Below, one piece after another: positions 9,111-17,053 of a stretch of DNA of 40,477 bases. The translations under genes were made by a program, and so were the position numbers. Numbering within the stretch: the first letter of the stretch is position 1; each line of letters begins with the position of its first letter. The DNA is from Deltaproteobacteria bacterium (GTDB lineage Bacteria; Desulfobacterota; Desulfobacteria; Desulfobacterales; Desulfosalsimonadaceae), in the NCBI GenBank assembly GCA_013151835.1, contig JAADHK010000038.1, positions 1 through 40,477 on the forward strand. Direction: 5' to 3'. A model generated the notes under the pieces. The model searched no databases. It had not been told where the DNA came from and saw only the letters and a program-made list of their open reading frames with translations.

Positions 9111-9785
9111 ATGAACAGCTTATTTTTCGGCCCCAACGGAAGCGGCAAAGGAACCCAGGGCTCTATTCTAAAAGGTAAATACAAGATCCCCCATATAGAA
9201 TCCGGAGCTATTTTCCGGGATAATATTTCAAAAAACACCGACCTGGGCAAACAGGCCAAATCGTACATTGACAAGGGAGACCTTGTCCCGGATGAGATTA
9301 CCATTCCAATGATTCTGGACCGCTTAAAGTCCGATGACTGTAAAGACGGATGGTTGCTGGACGGCTTCCCCAGAAATAAAAATCAGGCGATAAAGCTTAA
9401 CGAAGCATTAAATGAGGCGGGAATCAGCCTCGATGTCGTGGTCGAAATCCTTCTGGATCGCGAAATTGCAAAGAACCGGATAATGGGTCGCAGGCTCTGT
9501 GTCAACGACAACAACCACCCCAACAACATCTTTATCGACCCCATAAAACCCGACGGGGACAAATGCAGAGTATGCGGCGGTGGGCTTACGACCCGCGCGG
9601 ACGACCAGGACGAAGATGCTATTAACAAGCGTCACGGTATTTATTATGATAGTGAAACCGGCACTCTTGCCGCAGCCTATTATTTCAGGGATATTGCTGA
9701 AAATAATACTGAAATGAAATATATCACCCTTGACGGAAAAGCGAGCGTTAAGGAAGTTACCGACGAACTCGTTTCCAAACTATAG
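9111..9785 (+). CDS. adk: Adenylate kinase
   Basis: It interconverts ATP + AMP and 2 ADP in the cytoplasm. The P-loop GPNGSGKGTQ (7-16) departs from the common GxPGAGKGT by N9 and S11. The AMP-site motif DGFPRN is at 84-89. The LID region has C152 and C155 (CRVC) and, in place of a first CxxC, C130 and H136 (CVNDNNH), so a zinc site of C-H-C-C type is possible. The length of 224 aa suits the long-LID class. A very strong AAGGAGG precedes the ATG. It sits alone behind its own promoter and upstream of rpsU. Confidence 0.93.
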   Translation: MNSLFFGPNGSGKGTQGSILKGKYKIPHIESGAIFRDNISKNTDLGKQAKSYIDKGDLVPDEITIPMILDRLKSDDCKDGWLLDGFPRNKNQAIKLNEALNEAGISLDVVVEILLDREIAKNRIMGRRLCVNDNNHPNNIFIDPIKPDGDKCRVCGGGLTTRADDQDEDAINKRHGIYYDSETGTLAAAYYFRDIAENNTEMKYITLDGKASVKEVTDELVSKL

Positions 9786-9818
9786 GCGGGCGTGAAAGTA
9801 TAGTGCATATCAAAAGAC

Positions 9819-9848
9819 TTGACATGTGCGTCCGCATGACGATATAGG
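9819..9848 (+). promoter_or_regulatory. Sigma-70-type promoter for rpsU
   Basis: A perfect TTGACA (9819-9824), 18-nt spacer and TATAGG (9843-9848) sit about 65 nt before the rpsU start. Confidence 0.5.
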
Positions 9849-9912
9849 GTGTCGTTACGGATTCCGGCCTGCCGGGCGGGATCTGAATTTAAAGGTAAAG
9901 GGGGGGAAATAT

Positions 9913-10128
9913 TTGAAGGAAATCACGGTTAGAGTCGATGACAATGACCTTGAAAGGGCTATGCGTATTCTGAAAAAAAAGATTCAGAATGATGGCCTGT
10001 TCAAGCGGCTTCGTATGAAGAAAAATTACGAGAAGCCATCTGAATATCGACGCCGGAAAAAACGCGAGGCATTGAGACGTCAGCGGATTGCCTTAATCAA
10101 AAAAAAGACGCGATTCCAGAGAACATAA
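9913..10128 (+). CDS. rpsU: Small ribosomal subunit protein bS21
   Basis: bS21 is a small basic 30S protein that helps mRNA binding near the anti-Shine-Dalgarno. The protein LKEITVRVDDNDLERAM, then GLFKRLRMKKNYEKPSE and a basic tail, matches the family along its length at 71 aa. I set the start at a TTG because AAGGGGGGG lies 5-10 nt before it and the family N-terminus begins exactly there; an in-frame ATG 29 codons upstream would add residues that do not resemble bS21. The gene has its own promoter and is closed by a strong terminator, so it is a single-gene unit. Confidence 0.92.
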   Translation: MKEITVRVDDNDLERAMRILKKKIQNDGLFKRLRMKKNYEKPSEYRRRKKREALRRQRIALIKKKTRFQRT

Positions 10129-10156
10129 TTTTATACAATCCAACTATGCATCTAAC

Positions 10157-10193
10157 AAAACCCGGCTGCTAACTCTTGCAGCCGGGTTTTTTC
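10157..10193 (+). terminator. Rho-independent terminator after rpsU
   Basis: AAAACCCGGCTGC (10157-10169) pairs perfectly with GCAGCCGGGTTTT (10178-10190) around an 8-nt loop, and the T run continues. It ends only about 14 nt before the folC start, so folC must rely on read-through or a promoter I cannot locate. Confidence 0.93.
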
Positions 10194-10206
10194 TTGGCCA
10201 ACGAAG

Positions 10207-11562
10207 ATGAAAAAATCATACGACAAATGTTTAAATGAGATGTACGCCCTGAGGCGCTTTGGAATCAAACTCGGACTGGATGTTATCGGCAACATTCTTT
10301 CCGGCCTGGGCAACCCGCACCTTTGTTTTTCGGCCATCCATATCGCCGGAACCAACGGCAAAGGCTCCATTGCCTCGGCCCTCGCCTCGATCCTGAACGC
10401 AGCCGGTCACAAGGTCGGGCTTTACACCTCGCCTCATCTTGTCCGATTCAACGAACGGATTTGCATAAACAACCGGCAGGTAAGCGACGATGATGTTGTG
10501 GAAGCCTGGCAAGCTGTAAAGAAGGTTCATACGGGAAGCCGGGAGCCGACCTTTTTCGAATACACTACGGCCATGGCATTGTATTTATTTAAAAAAACCG
10601 GCGTGGAATTAGCGATCATGGAAACCGGCATGGGCGGACGGTTAGATGCCACGAATATTGTCAAACCCGCTCTTTGCCTTATTTCAAACATTTCTCTTGA
10701 ACACCGGTTTTATCTCGGCAACACAATATCTGCAATCGCCGGGGAAAAAGCCGGGATAATCAAACAAAAAACGCCGGTTGTATGCGGCATAACCCAGCCC
10801 TCCGCCATTGATGTCATAGAAAAAAATGCCGCCAAACACGCGGCCCCGCTCTTTTTGCTTAAAAAAGATTTTCGGGTGAGAAGTTACGGGAAAAACACAT
10901 TCACCTATTACGGCAAAGAGGTCAGGTGGCCGAAAATGTGCACCCCGCTTCCGGGAGATCATCAAAAGGATAATGCGGCCCTTGTATTGGCTGCATGCGA
11001 AATATTGATGAAAGAGGACCCGCTTTTAACAATTGATGCAATACGAAAAGGGCTTGCAGCCGTAAGATGGCCAGGAAGGCTTGAAATCATCGGCAAACCT
11101 AACGATATTCATCCTGAAATTATTCTTGACGGGGCACACAACCTTGACGCGACCCGCAAACTTGCAAAGTTTCTCAAAACTTATACCGCCGGCCGTAAAA
11201 TAACGCTGATCATCGGCATTCTTGATGACAAGCCTTATAAAGGAATGCTGAATGCAATCATCCCCCTGTGTAACAGGATAATCATCACCGAGCCTGATAT
11301 CGACCGGGCGTTTCCCCCTGCGCGTCTCCTGCCTGCCGTACTAAAATTCACCCGGCACACGGAAATAATTCCCCGGGTCAAGGATGCTGTTGATCATGCC
11401 ATTAACACAACTTCATCAGAGGACATGGTCTGCGTGGCAGGCTCACTATATGTTGTCGGTGAGGCTCGACAATTCCTGGAACAGCTTAAACTTGTATCCG
11501 ATGTGAATTATCATAAGAAACGGGTTCTGCCCCAACTAAAGCTTGGCTCTGAGGGCTCGTAA
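10207..11562 (+). CDS. folC: Folylpolyglutamate synthase / dihydrofolate synthase
   Basis: FolC is a Mur-ligase-type ATPase that joins glutamate to dihydropteroate and extends the glutamate tail of folates. The ATP loop GTNGKGS is at 48-54. TSPHLVRFNERI and ETGMGGRLDATN are family signatures, and DGAHNLDA lies in the C-terminal domain. The length of 451 aa is complete. The ATG lacks a strong ribosome site but matches the family N-terminus. folK, another folate gene, is at 22.1 kb. The TAA stop lies at the edge of the palindromic repeat zone (GGCTCGTAAAAAATCC). Confidence 0.94.
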   Translation: MKKSYDKCLNEMYALRRFGIKLGLDVIGNILSGLGNPHLCFSAIHIAGTNGKGSIASALASILNAAGHKVGLYTSPHLVRFNERICINNRQVSDDDVVEAWQAVKKVHTGSREPTFFEYTTAMALYLFKKTGVELAIMETGMGGRLDATNIVKPALCLISNISLEHRFYLGNTISAIAGEKAGIIKQKTPVVCGITQPSAIDVIEKNAAKHAAPLFLLKKDFRVRSYGKNTFTYYGKEVRWPKMCTPLPGDHQKDNAALVLAACEILMKEDPLLTIDAIRKGLAAVRWPGRLEIIGKPNDIHPEIILDGAHNLDATRKLAKFLKTYTAGRKITLIIGILDDKPYKGMLNAIIPLCNRIIITEPDIDRAFPPARLLPAVLKFTRHTEIIPRVKDAVDHAINTTSSEDMVCVAGSLYVVGEARQFLEQLKLVSDVNYHKKRVLPQLKLGSEGS

Positions 11563-11582
11563 AAAATCCGTTAACCTGTTAA

Positions 11583-11711
11583 AGATGGCACAAGTATAAA
11601 GTTCCATATACAAGGCGTAGCGGTATCGCGAAAGCGGAGGCATACATAAAGTATTCCGAGCATTTCGCGACCCGCTACAACGCAGTAGATGGGACTTTTT
11701 ACGACGCCATC
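11583..11711. repeat. Full-length dispersed palindromic element, copy A
   Basis: This 129-bp imperfect inverted repeat has outer arms GATGGCACAAGTATAAAG and the complement of CTTTTTACGACGCCATC. The inner stem is 11616-11632 paired with 11663-11678 (gtagcggtatcgcgaaa with tttcgcgacccgctac). A short palindromic centre, GGCATACATAAAGTATTCCG, joins them. It begins 21 nt after the folC stop. There is no ORF inside and no obvious target duplication. It shares layout and arms with the copy at 31359-31485. Confidence 0.85.
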
Positions 11712-11721
11712 AATATTTAGC

Positions 11722-11750
11722 TTGCTTTTATGCATATAAGTGTTTATCTT
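11722..11750 (+). promoter_or_regulatory. Candidate promoter for the cold-shock gene
   Basis: TTGCTT, a 17-nt spacer and TATCTT precede a leader of about 120 nt. A long 5' leader is usual for cold-shock mRNAs. Each hexamer keeps four consensus bases. Confidence 0.4.
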
Positions 11751-11876
11751 ACTCTATCAATTAAGTTCCGTGTTAATTTACGGAAGGGTTTCTTTCTGCA
11801 GGTGTTATCCGTTTATCAAACGCCATATCATCCTTCAGTTTGTAACGTTGAAATTTTTTGAAAGGAGGTTGATATT

Positions 11877-12084
11877 ATGATAAATGGAACTGTTAAGTGG
11901 TTTAATGATCGCAAGGGTTTTGGATTCATCGAACAGGAAAACGGACCGGATGTATTTGTGCATCATGCATCACAGCGCAATCAATGCAACCGGGTTTAAA
12001 ACGCTTAGTGAAGGTGCCAGCGTAACCTTTGACATCGAGCAAGGGCCAAAAGGTCCTGCCGCTGCCAATGTGACCGTTGTCTAA
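11877..12084 (+). pseudogene. CspA-family cold-shock protein gene broken by a frameshift
   Basis: Frame one reads [20 protein letters not shown] and continues to PDVFVHH, containing RNP1 (KGFGFI) and most of RNP2 (VFVHH). It then runs out of frame and stops at 11997-11999 after 40 codons. The remaining part of a normal cold-shock domain ([16 protein letters not shown] through [13 protein letters not shown]) is intact in the next frame, to the TAA at 12082-12084. Relative to a family protein there are 7 extra nt at catcatgcatcac (11961-11973), which looks like a short tandem duplication. The ribosome site (AAAGGAGG), promoter and terminator are all intact, so the break is recent, a sequencing error, or bypassed by frameshifting. 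An intact protein would be about 66 aa and bind single-stranded RNA. Confidence 0.85.
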
Positions 12085-12101
12085 CCTTTTTAAGAGCAAT
12101 T

Positions 12102-12137
12102 AAAGGCATCTCCCGTTGCACGGGAGATGCCTTTTTT
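12102..12137 (+). terminator. Rho-independent terminator after the cold-shock gene
   Basis: AAAGGCATCTCCCG pairs with CGGGAGATGCCTTT around TTGCA and is followed by a T run. It ends just before the ribosome site of the next small gene. Confidence 0.93.
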
Positions 12138-12153
12138 AATCCAGGGAGAATCA

Positions 12154-12315
12154 ATGGCAAAACCCAATTACCAGTTTAAAAAACGTCAAAAAGAATTGGC
12201 CAAGAAAAAAAAGAAAGAAGAAAAAAGGCTTCGCAAGTTGAAAAACAAAGAGGATGAAGCCAATGAAACCGAAAAAGACCTTACCCCCTCAACCGAGGAC
12301 CAGAAAGAAGAGTGA
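12154..12315 (+). CDS. Small Lys/Glu-rich conserved-type protein of unknown function
   Basis: The protein is 53 aa, beginning MAKPNYQFKKRQKELAKK, with a basic helix-forming N-terminal half (about 20 Lys/Arg) and an acidic tail. CAGGGAGA five to ten nt before the ATG supports this start; an in-frame ATG nine codons earlier falls in the terminator. Short proteins with this MAKPNY-type start are, to my recollection, often found beside cold-shock genes, but I know no function. The basic face could bind RNA. Its position between the cold-shock terminator and an S1-domain gene suggests a shared RNA-related role. Confidence 0.72.
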   Translation: MAKPNYQFKKRQKELAKKKKKEEKRLRKLKNKEDEANETEKDLTPSTEDQKEE

Positions 12316-12345
12316 TCCTCCGGCGCCAATTGTTCAGGCTGCACA

Positions 12346-12834
12346 ATGGTTATAATCGAATATAAAAAAAACAGCGCCCCCGGAAAACAGGTTGATTTTA
12401 TGGAGGGCCAAAAAGTGACATTGCGTATCTCCGCTCAAACCGATATGGGTTTTATCGCTCTTATCAACGGCACCCACAATGGCGTCCTGTATAAAAATGA
12501 AATATTTCAGCAGTTAAAAATCGGACAGGAAATCGACGGGTTTATAAAAAAAATCCGCGATGATAAAAAAATAGACCTCTGCCTGCAAAAGCCTGGTTAT
12601 ACGGCCATCGGCGCCCTTTCCATAAAGATCATGGATACCCTGCGACAGCAGGGCGGATTTATCAAGGTCACCGATAATAGCCAGCCCCAGGCAATCGCCG
12701 ACATTTTCGGCATAAGCAAAAAAGCATTCAAAAAGGCCGTGGGCAACCTTTACAAAAAAAGGCTGATCACCCTTGAAGAAGACGGCATACGTCTGCGAGA
12801 AAAAAAACGAAAATTTGCCGGCCGTTATTTATAG
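12346..12834 (+). CDS. S1-like RNA-binding protein with C-terminal winged helix (short CvfB/YitL-like)
   Basis: Residues about 19-80 form an S1/OB-type segment (VTLRISAQTDMGFIALING, then GQEIDGFIKKIRDDKKIDL), and residues about 85-155 form a winged helix (IADIFGISKKAFKKAVGNLY, KKRLITLEEDGIRL). This is the C-terminal half of the CvfB family, whose usual members have about 280 aa with additional N-terminal S1 domains. Here only 162 aa are encoded and no in-frame extension upstream restores the missing domains, so the gene is either a naturally short form or 5'-truncated. No strong ribosome site precedes the ATG; Met19 is an alternative start. It probably binds RNA, and its neighbourhood supports this. 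Confidence 0.75.
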   Translation: MVIIEYKKNSAPGKQVDFMEGQKVTLRISAQTDMGFIALINGTHNGVLYKNEIFQQLKIGQEIDGFIKKIRDDKKIDLCLQKPGYTAIGALSIKIMDTLRQQGGFIKVTDNSQPQAIADIFGISKKAFKKAVGNLYKKRLITLEEDGIRLREKKRKFAGRYL

Positions 12835-12954
12835 TAAAATCAAATTATTGCAATGCCATAATAACTGGGACCGGCCTTATCACGAAGCTGAATATGCCTA
12901 TGCCTGGAGTTAAAAACTAAAAACACAGCACTTACCCCGGCACGGCCGTGAACC

Positions 12955-14547
12955 CTATATTAAATTAACCTGTCTGACCGAAAGAATGGGGGCAAAGGCT
13001 CTGATCTCATCAAGAACACTTTCATCCACCGGGGTGTCGATGTTAACCATGCACACCGCCCTGTCATCACGCCTGCCGAGCTGGAAACGGCCGATATTGA
13101 CATTGTGACAACCGAGCGTGGAGCCGATATGGCCGATAACCCCGGGCTTATCTATGTTATATATGGCAATCATATGCCCTTCGGGAATGGCGTCCAGATA
13201 TACATTGCCGATGCGGATCAGCCGGGGATATTTTTTCTCGTACAGGGTTCCCCATATTTCATCCGGTTTTTCATCGGTCCCCTCGAGTTTAAGTTTGATC
13301 AGGCTTGAAAAACCGCTTTCTTCGTGACTCGATGTTTCTTTAATGCCGATCCCCTTCTGCCTTGCAATGGCCCTGGCATTGACATAATTTATGGGATTGT
13401 CGGTAAATACGCCGAGGAATCCCTTGAGCAGGGCATGGGTTACCGGCTTTATGGCGACGTCGGTTATATCGCCGATATAATTGATCGTGATATCATGAGG
13501 CGCCCGGATAAGCTGGCCCATCAGAGAACCCATTTTTTCGGCAAGATTCAGGTATGGACGGAGCCGTCCCATTTCCTCCATTGAGACGGACGGAAAGTTG
13601 ACCGCATTGGTAATCGCGCCGTCAATGAAATATGCGGCCATCTGTTCGGCGACCATGCGAGCTACATTCTCCTGGGCCTCGCCAGTGCTGGCGCCCAGGT
13701 GCGGGGATAAAACAACCTTGGGATGACCGAGGATGGGAAGGGATGGGTCCGGGGGTTCTTTTGGAAAAACATCCAGGGCCGCGCCTGCCACATGGCCTGT
13801 TTCAAGAGCCTCATAAAGATCATCCAAATTGACTACTTCACCCCGGGAACAATTAATAATGCGAACGCCCGGTTTCGTTTTAGACAGGGTGTCGGCATTG
13901 ATGATGTTGGTGGTCTCCTTCATGCGGGGAACGTGGAGCGTGATAAAATCGGATTCTAAAAGCAGCTTATCAAATGGAACCAGACGGACATCCAGTTTAT
14001 CTGCTGCATCCTTGTGAACATAGGGGTCCGTGGCGATAACCTTCATCTTAAGTCCCCTGGCCCTGTCCGCAACAATACGCCCAATCTGCCCCAGCCCGAG
14101 TATTCCCAGTGTTTTTCCGGTAACCTCGACACCGATTAATTTTTTCTTTTCCCATTTCCCCTCACGAAGGGATGCGGTTGCCCGGGGGATATTGCGTGCA
14201 AGGGCCATCATCATGGAAATGGCATGCTCGGCCGTTGTTACGGAGTTTCCTCCGGGTGCGTTCATGACGACGACCCCCTGCGCGGTGGCGGACTGTACGT
14301 CTATGTTATCAACACCGATCCCGGCCCGGCCCACGGCCTTCAGGCGTCCGGCATTTTGCAGAACTTCGGCATTTACCCGCGTGCCGCTCCTGACGATAAG
14401 CCCGTCATATTCCCCTATGATCTTCGAAAGTTCTTCAGGGTTGTTGGATGCCTTGTCGTTATCCACATGCACCTTTATTTTACCGGTCGCCTCTAACACT
14501 TCTTTTGCAACCGGCGACACATTGTCACGGATCATTACCTGAAACAT
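12955..14547 (-). CDS. serA: D-3-phosphoglycerate dehydrogenase
   Basis: SerA oxidises 3-phosphoglycerate to 3-phosphohydroxypyruvate with NAD, the first step of serine synthesis. The NAD loop GLGQIG is at 151-156; the catalytic triad is R235 (NCSRGEVVN), E264 (DVFPKEPP) and H283 (SPHLGAS). The protein is the long, 530-aa form with an intervening ASB domain and a C-terminal ACT domain (HMIAIYNIDKPGVIGHIG), which commonly gives serine feedback control. The start ATG has AAAGGAAAG upstream. It is followed on the same strand by no gene before 12.8 kb, and lipA lies just upstream. Confidence 0.96.
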   Translation of the reverse strand: MFQVMIRDNVSPVAKEVLEATGKIKVHVDNDKASNNPEELSKIIGEYDGLIVRSGTRVNAEVLQNAGRLKAVGRAGIGVDNIDVQSATAQGVVVMNAPGGNSVTTAEHAISMMMALARNIPRATASLREGKWEKKKLIGVEVTGKTLGILGLGQIGRIVADRARGLKMKVIATDPYVHKDAADKLDVRLVPFDKLLLESDFITLHVPRMKETTNIINADTLSKTKPGVRIINCSRGEVVNLDDLYEALETGHVAGAALDVFPKEPPDPSLPILGHPKVVLSPHLGASTGEAQENVARMVAEQMAAYFIDGAITNAVNFPSVSMEEMGRLRPYLNLAEKMGSLMGQLIRAPHDITINYIGDITDVAIKPVTHALLKGFLGVFTDNPINYVNARAIARQKGIGIKETSSHEESGFSSLIKLKLEGTDEKPDEIWGTLYEKKYPRLIRIGNVYLDAIPEGHMIAIYNIDKPGVIGHIGSTLGCHNVNIGRFQLGRRDDRAVCMVNIDTPVDESVLDEIRAFAPILSVRQVNLI

Positions 14548-14586
14548 TGGCTTTCCTTTCTCTACATGCCGTCATCCTTTTTTGAT

Positions 14587-14612
14587 GAGCTGTTTACGGA
14601 GCAGTCGACTCA
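14587..14612. repeat. Degenerate end of the palindromic repeat at the lipA stop codon
   Basis: Right after the lipA TGA (minus strand) comes GTCGACTGCTCCGTAAA, resembling the TGACGACTCCGTAAA found at the tsf stop. No second arm is convincing, so this may be a decayed or half element. Confidence 0.4.
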
Positions 14613-15482
14613 GTTATCAGCCAGTTCCCGGGCATGATATGAACTGCGGACAAACGGTCCTGATGCTACTTTTGAAAATCCCATTTCAAGGGCCTTTTCG
14701 CGCCAGAGATCAAATTCGTCCGGACGGACAAATCGTGCCACCGGCAAATGCGCCCGGCTCGGCTGCAAATATTGACCAAGGGTAAGAATATGGCATCCTG
14801 TCCGCAGAAGATCGGTCAACACCTGTTGAATCTCGTCTTCTCTTTCTCCAAGACCTAACATTAAGCCCGATTTTGTCCGCACATTTTGATCCAGCCCTTG
14901 CGCCCGGGCCAGCAAATCAAGGGAGCGCCCGTAATCGGCCTGGGGCCTGGCCTCAAAATAGAGGCGAGGCACGGTCTCGATATTGTGGTTCAATACATCC
15001 GGCCGCGCCGACACCACTTTTTCAAGGGCGTCAAGGTCACCCTGAAAATCCGGGATCAGCACCTCCACGCTTACCTTTCGGTTTAATTGTCGAATTTGTG
15101 CAATGACTTCGGCAAATAGCCCCGCCCCCCCGTCCGGCAAATCGTCACGGGTAACCGAGGTCACCGTGACGTAAAGAAGCCCAAGTTTGAAAACGGCGCC
15201 AGCCACCCTTGCCGGCTCATCAGGGTCCGGGGGTGCCGGTATGCCGTGTTCCACTCCGCAGAACCGGCAGTTTCTGGTGCATCTTGCCCCCATGATCATG
15301 AACGTGGCGATCCGCTGAGAAAAGCATTCACCTATATTCGGGCATTTTGCTTCCCGGCAGACTGTATTCAACCGGCTGTTTATAAGCAGAGAACAGACGC
15401 GTTCATATTCAGGGCCCGAAGGAATCGACCGCCTGAGCCATGACGGTTTTTTTAAACCCATGCCGGGTTCATGACGGGTCAT
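14610..15482 (-). CDS. lipA: Lipoyl synthase
   Basis: LipA is a radical SAM enzyme that inserts two sulfur atoms into protein-bound octanoyl chains to make lipoate, needed by 2-oxoacid dehydrogenases and the glycine cleavage system. The auxiliary cluster ligands C42, C47 and C53 (CREAKCPNIGEC) and the radical SAM triad C68, C72 and C75 (CTRNCRFC) are all present, as is TKSGLMLGLGE. The length of 290 aa is normal. No lipB is in the window. It is flanked by repeat elements: a degenerate end at its stop and a 90-bp copy 35 nt before its start. Confidence 0.96.
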   Translation of the reverse strand: MTRHEPGMGLKKPSWLRRSIPSGPEYERVCSLLINSRLNTVCREAKCPNIGECFSQRIATFMIMGARCTRNCRFCGVEHGIPAPPDPDEPARVAGAVFKLGLLYVTVTSVTRDDLPDGGAGLFAEVIAQIRQLNRKVSVEVLIPDFQGDLDALEKVVSARPDVLNHNIETVPRLYFEARPQADYGRSLDLLARAQGLDQNVRTKSGLMLGLGEREDEIQQVLTDLLRTGCHILTLGQYLQPSRAHLPVARFVRPDEFDLWREKALEMGFSKVASGPFVRSSYHARELADN

Positions 15483-15517
15483 TAATTTTATCCCGTAAAA
15501 ATTTCATGTAAACGCAA

Positions 15518-15607
15518 GACGGCTCCGTAAAAAGTCTCCGCCACCTGCGGACCGCGTTGCACTTTTCCCTACAGCACAACAGCAAACTGACTATTTACGA
15601 AGCCGTC
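15518..15607. repeat. Shorter palindromic element, copy B
   Basis: Ends GACGGCTCCGTAAAAAGT and the complement of ACTATTTACGAAGCCGTC pair over about 18 bp. The 54-nt interior is unlike copies A and C apart from a weak palindrome. It lies between lipA and the TPR-like gene, 35 nt upstream of the lipA start. Confidence 0.75.
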
Positions 15608-15696
15608 AAAAACATATGCCGGCAAAAGGTATTCGCCCCTGCAAGAGGCATACAACAAAAAACGACCGGCGCAAAACCTTGAGCGGACATCACGGA

Positions 15697-16566
15697 CTAG
15701 AGGTCATTTAATATTCTTTTCCCCCAGTTTCTCCAATAGGGGTCGCGGGTCAGGCGATTGACCTGGCTCACGAGGCGTTTCACCTCGCGGGCGTTCTTGT
15801 TTCCGCCCCACATGCTCGAACCGGTGTCGGAGAGAAGCTCCGCAAGATAGATATGGCCCTCTATGCTGTCAGCATAATATTTCGTGCGCTGAAACTCACG
15901 ATAAAGCTTCATCGCCTTGTCCTTGTCGGAAAACGGGAAGGGTACGACCTGCCAGAAACGACCCAGGGCAACTATGGTTCCCCCTTTTTCAAAATCCTTG
16001 TCCATTTTATAGGCTTTTTCAAGGTTCGACTGGGTCTTGTCCTTGAGGCCTTCGCGCAGGGCCGTGATGATTCCCTTTCCATCCGCGTAAATGCCGACGC
16101 TCGCGCCATAAAAGAAATAGCCGTTCACCTTGTCGGGCCGTAAACGAATGGCCTTTTGAGCATATTGCATCCCCTTTTTGCCGTATTTCGCGCAGATGTC
16201 TTTCCATCCCCTGACCTCACGTTTCTTGGCCTCCTCGCCATATTCCCGGTATGATTTCGCGCATCTCCAGGCGGCTTCGAAATTGTTTGGATCAGATTTT
16301 AATATGGATTCACATGCGGCAATGGCTTTGCGGAAATTGTCGAGGCCTTTAGCGTCCAGAAGGGCATCGATCACTGCCATGGGGTCTGGTTTTACTATAA
16401 CGGGTTTTAGTGTTTCCACTGCTGCCTTTACAGCCTCCGTCTTCACTATTGCCTTAGTTGCCTTAGTTGCCTTAGTTGCCGGGGTTGCAGGCGGCTGGGC
16501 CGCGCAAATAGTGACAAAAACACCAAACACGATCAAAGCCATCAACATAACGGTTTTTTTAAACAT
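15697..16566 (-). CDS. Exported TPR-like protein of unknown function
   Basis: The N-terminus MFKKTVMLMALIVFGVFVT is a typical Sec signal peptide, with cleavage likely near AQPPA, so the mature protein is probably periplasmic. An ATKATKATKA tract follows. The rest is helical with TPR-like features: CESILKSDPNNFEAAWRCAK, then YAQKAIRLRPDKVNGYFFYG, then LYREFQRTKYYADS. This layout recalls RMD-type or TRAP-associated TPR proteins, but I cannot assign it firmly. The start is set at the ATG with AAGGGGGA just upstream; an upstream in-frame ATG would place 26 non-signal-like residues first. It is monocistronic, between the tRNAs and lipA. Confidence 0.75.
   Translation of the reverse strand: MFKKTVMLMALIVFGVFVTICAAQPPATPATKATKATKAIVKTEAVKAAVETLKPVIVKPDPMAVIDALLDAKGLDNFRKAIAACESILKSDPNNFEAAWRCAKSYREYGEEAKKREVRGWKDICAKYGKKGMQYAQKAIRLRPDKVNGYFFYGASVGIYADGKGIITALREGLKDKTQSNLEKAYKMDKDFEKGGTIVALGRFWQVVPFPFSDKDKAMKLYREFQRTKYYADSIEGHIYLAELLSDTGSSMWGGNKNAREVKRLVSQVNRLTRDPYWRNWGKRILNDL
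16451..16477. repeat. Three tandem copies of a 9-bp unit inside the TPR-like gene
   Basis: GCCTTAGTT occurs three times in a row and encodes the ATKATKATK tract after the signal peptide. Copy number changes would keep the frame. Confidence 0.85.
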
Positions 16567-16778
16567 TCTTCCCCCTTCGTCATTGTGTTTGCAAACCCGG
16601 CAACAAAAGACAAGGCCACGGCCGCATGTGAAATTGCACCACAAAATCCCTTTTATTCAAAATAGATACAAAAACCTCTTCGTATGTCCGAAGAATAAAC
16701 GACGGATGCACAATGAAATTTTATATATCCGGAAAAACTATGTTTAGCAAGCGAAAATTGACGGGTTCGCAGGGGGAA

Positions 16779-16816
16779 TAAAAAAGGGCCGAACCGTGGT
16801 TCCGGCTCGACCCTTA
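16779..16816 (-). terminator. Rho-independent terminator after the tRNA pair
   Basis: On the minus strand AAGGG, then GCCGGAACC and GGTTCGGC around AC, then CCTTTTTT form a stable hairpin with a T run, just downstream of tRNA-Cys. Confidence 0.85.
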
Positions 16817-16824
16817 TATTCATT

Positions 16825-16899
16825 TGGAGGCGGCAACCAGATTCGAACTGGTGAATAGCGGCTTTGCAGGCCGTTGCCTTACCACTTGGCTATGCCGCC
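16825..16899 (-). tRNA. tRNA-Cys (GCA)
   Basis: The 7-bp acceptor stem GGCGGCA/TGCCGCC is perfect. The D arm is GCCAAGTGGTAAGGC. The anticodon loop CTGCAAA gives anticodon GCA. The T arm is ACCAGTTCGAATCTGGT. The 3' CCA is encoded. It lies 7 nt downstream of tRNA-Gly. Confidence 0.96.
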
Positions 16900-16906
16900 A
16901 AAAAAA

Positions 16907-16981
16907 TGGAGCGGGAAACGAGATTCGAACTCGCGACTTTAACCTTGGCAAGGTTACACTCTACCACTGAGTTATTCCCGC
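16907..16981 (-). tRNA. tRNA-Gly (GCC)
   Basis: The acceptor stem GCGGGAA pairs with TTCCCGC. The anticodon stem TAACC/GGTTA holds loop TTGCCAA, giving anticodon GCC. The T arm is CGAGTTCGAATCTCG. CCA is encoded. It is probably co-transcribed with tRNA-Cys. Confidence 0.96.
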
Positions 16982-17053
16982 TCATCAAAAAATGTAATAC
17001 CCTATTAAGGATTTTTCATGACCTTGTCAATAAAAAATCATCATCGATTGCCG

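Noticed and set aside
11961-11973. Programmed +1 frameshifting in the cold-shock gene
   Set aside because: No slippery codon, stop codon at the shift point or stimulatory structure is evident; removal of 7 nt, not 1, restores the family sequence.
16825-16981. tRNA genes as an integration site for a mobile island
   Set aside because: No integrase, no duplicated tRNA 3' end and no attachment-like repeat is visible; xerC at 31 kb is the housekeeping recombinase.
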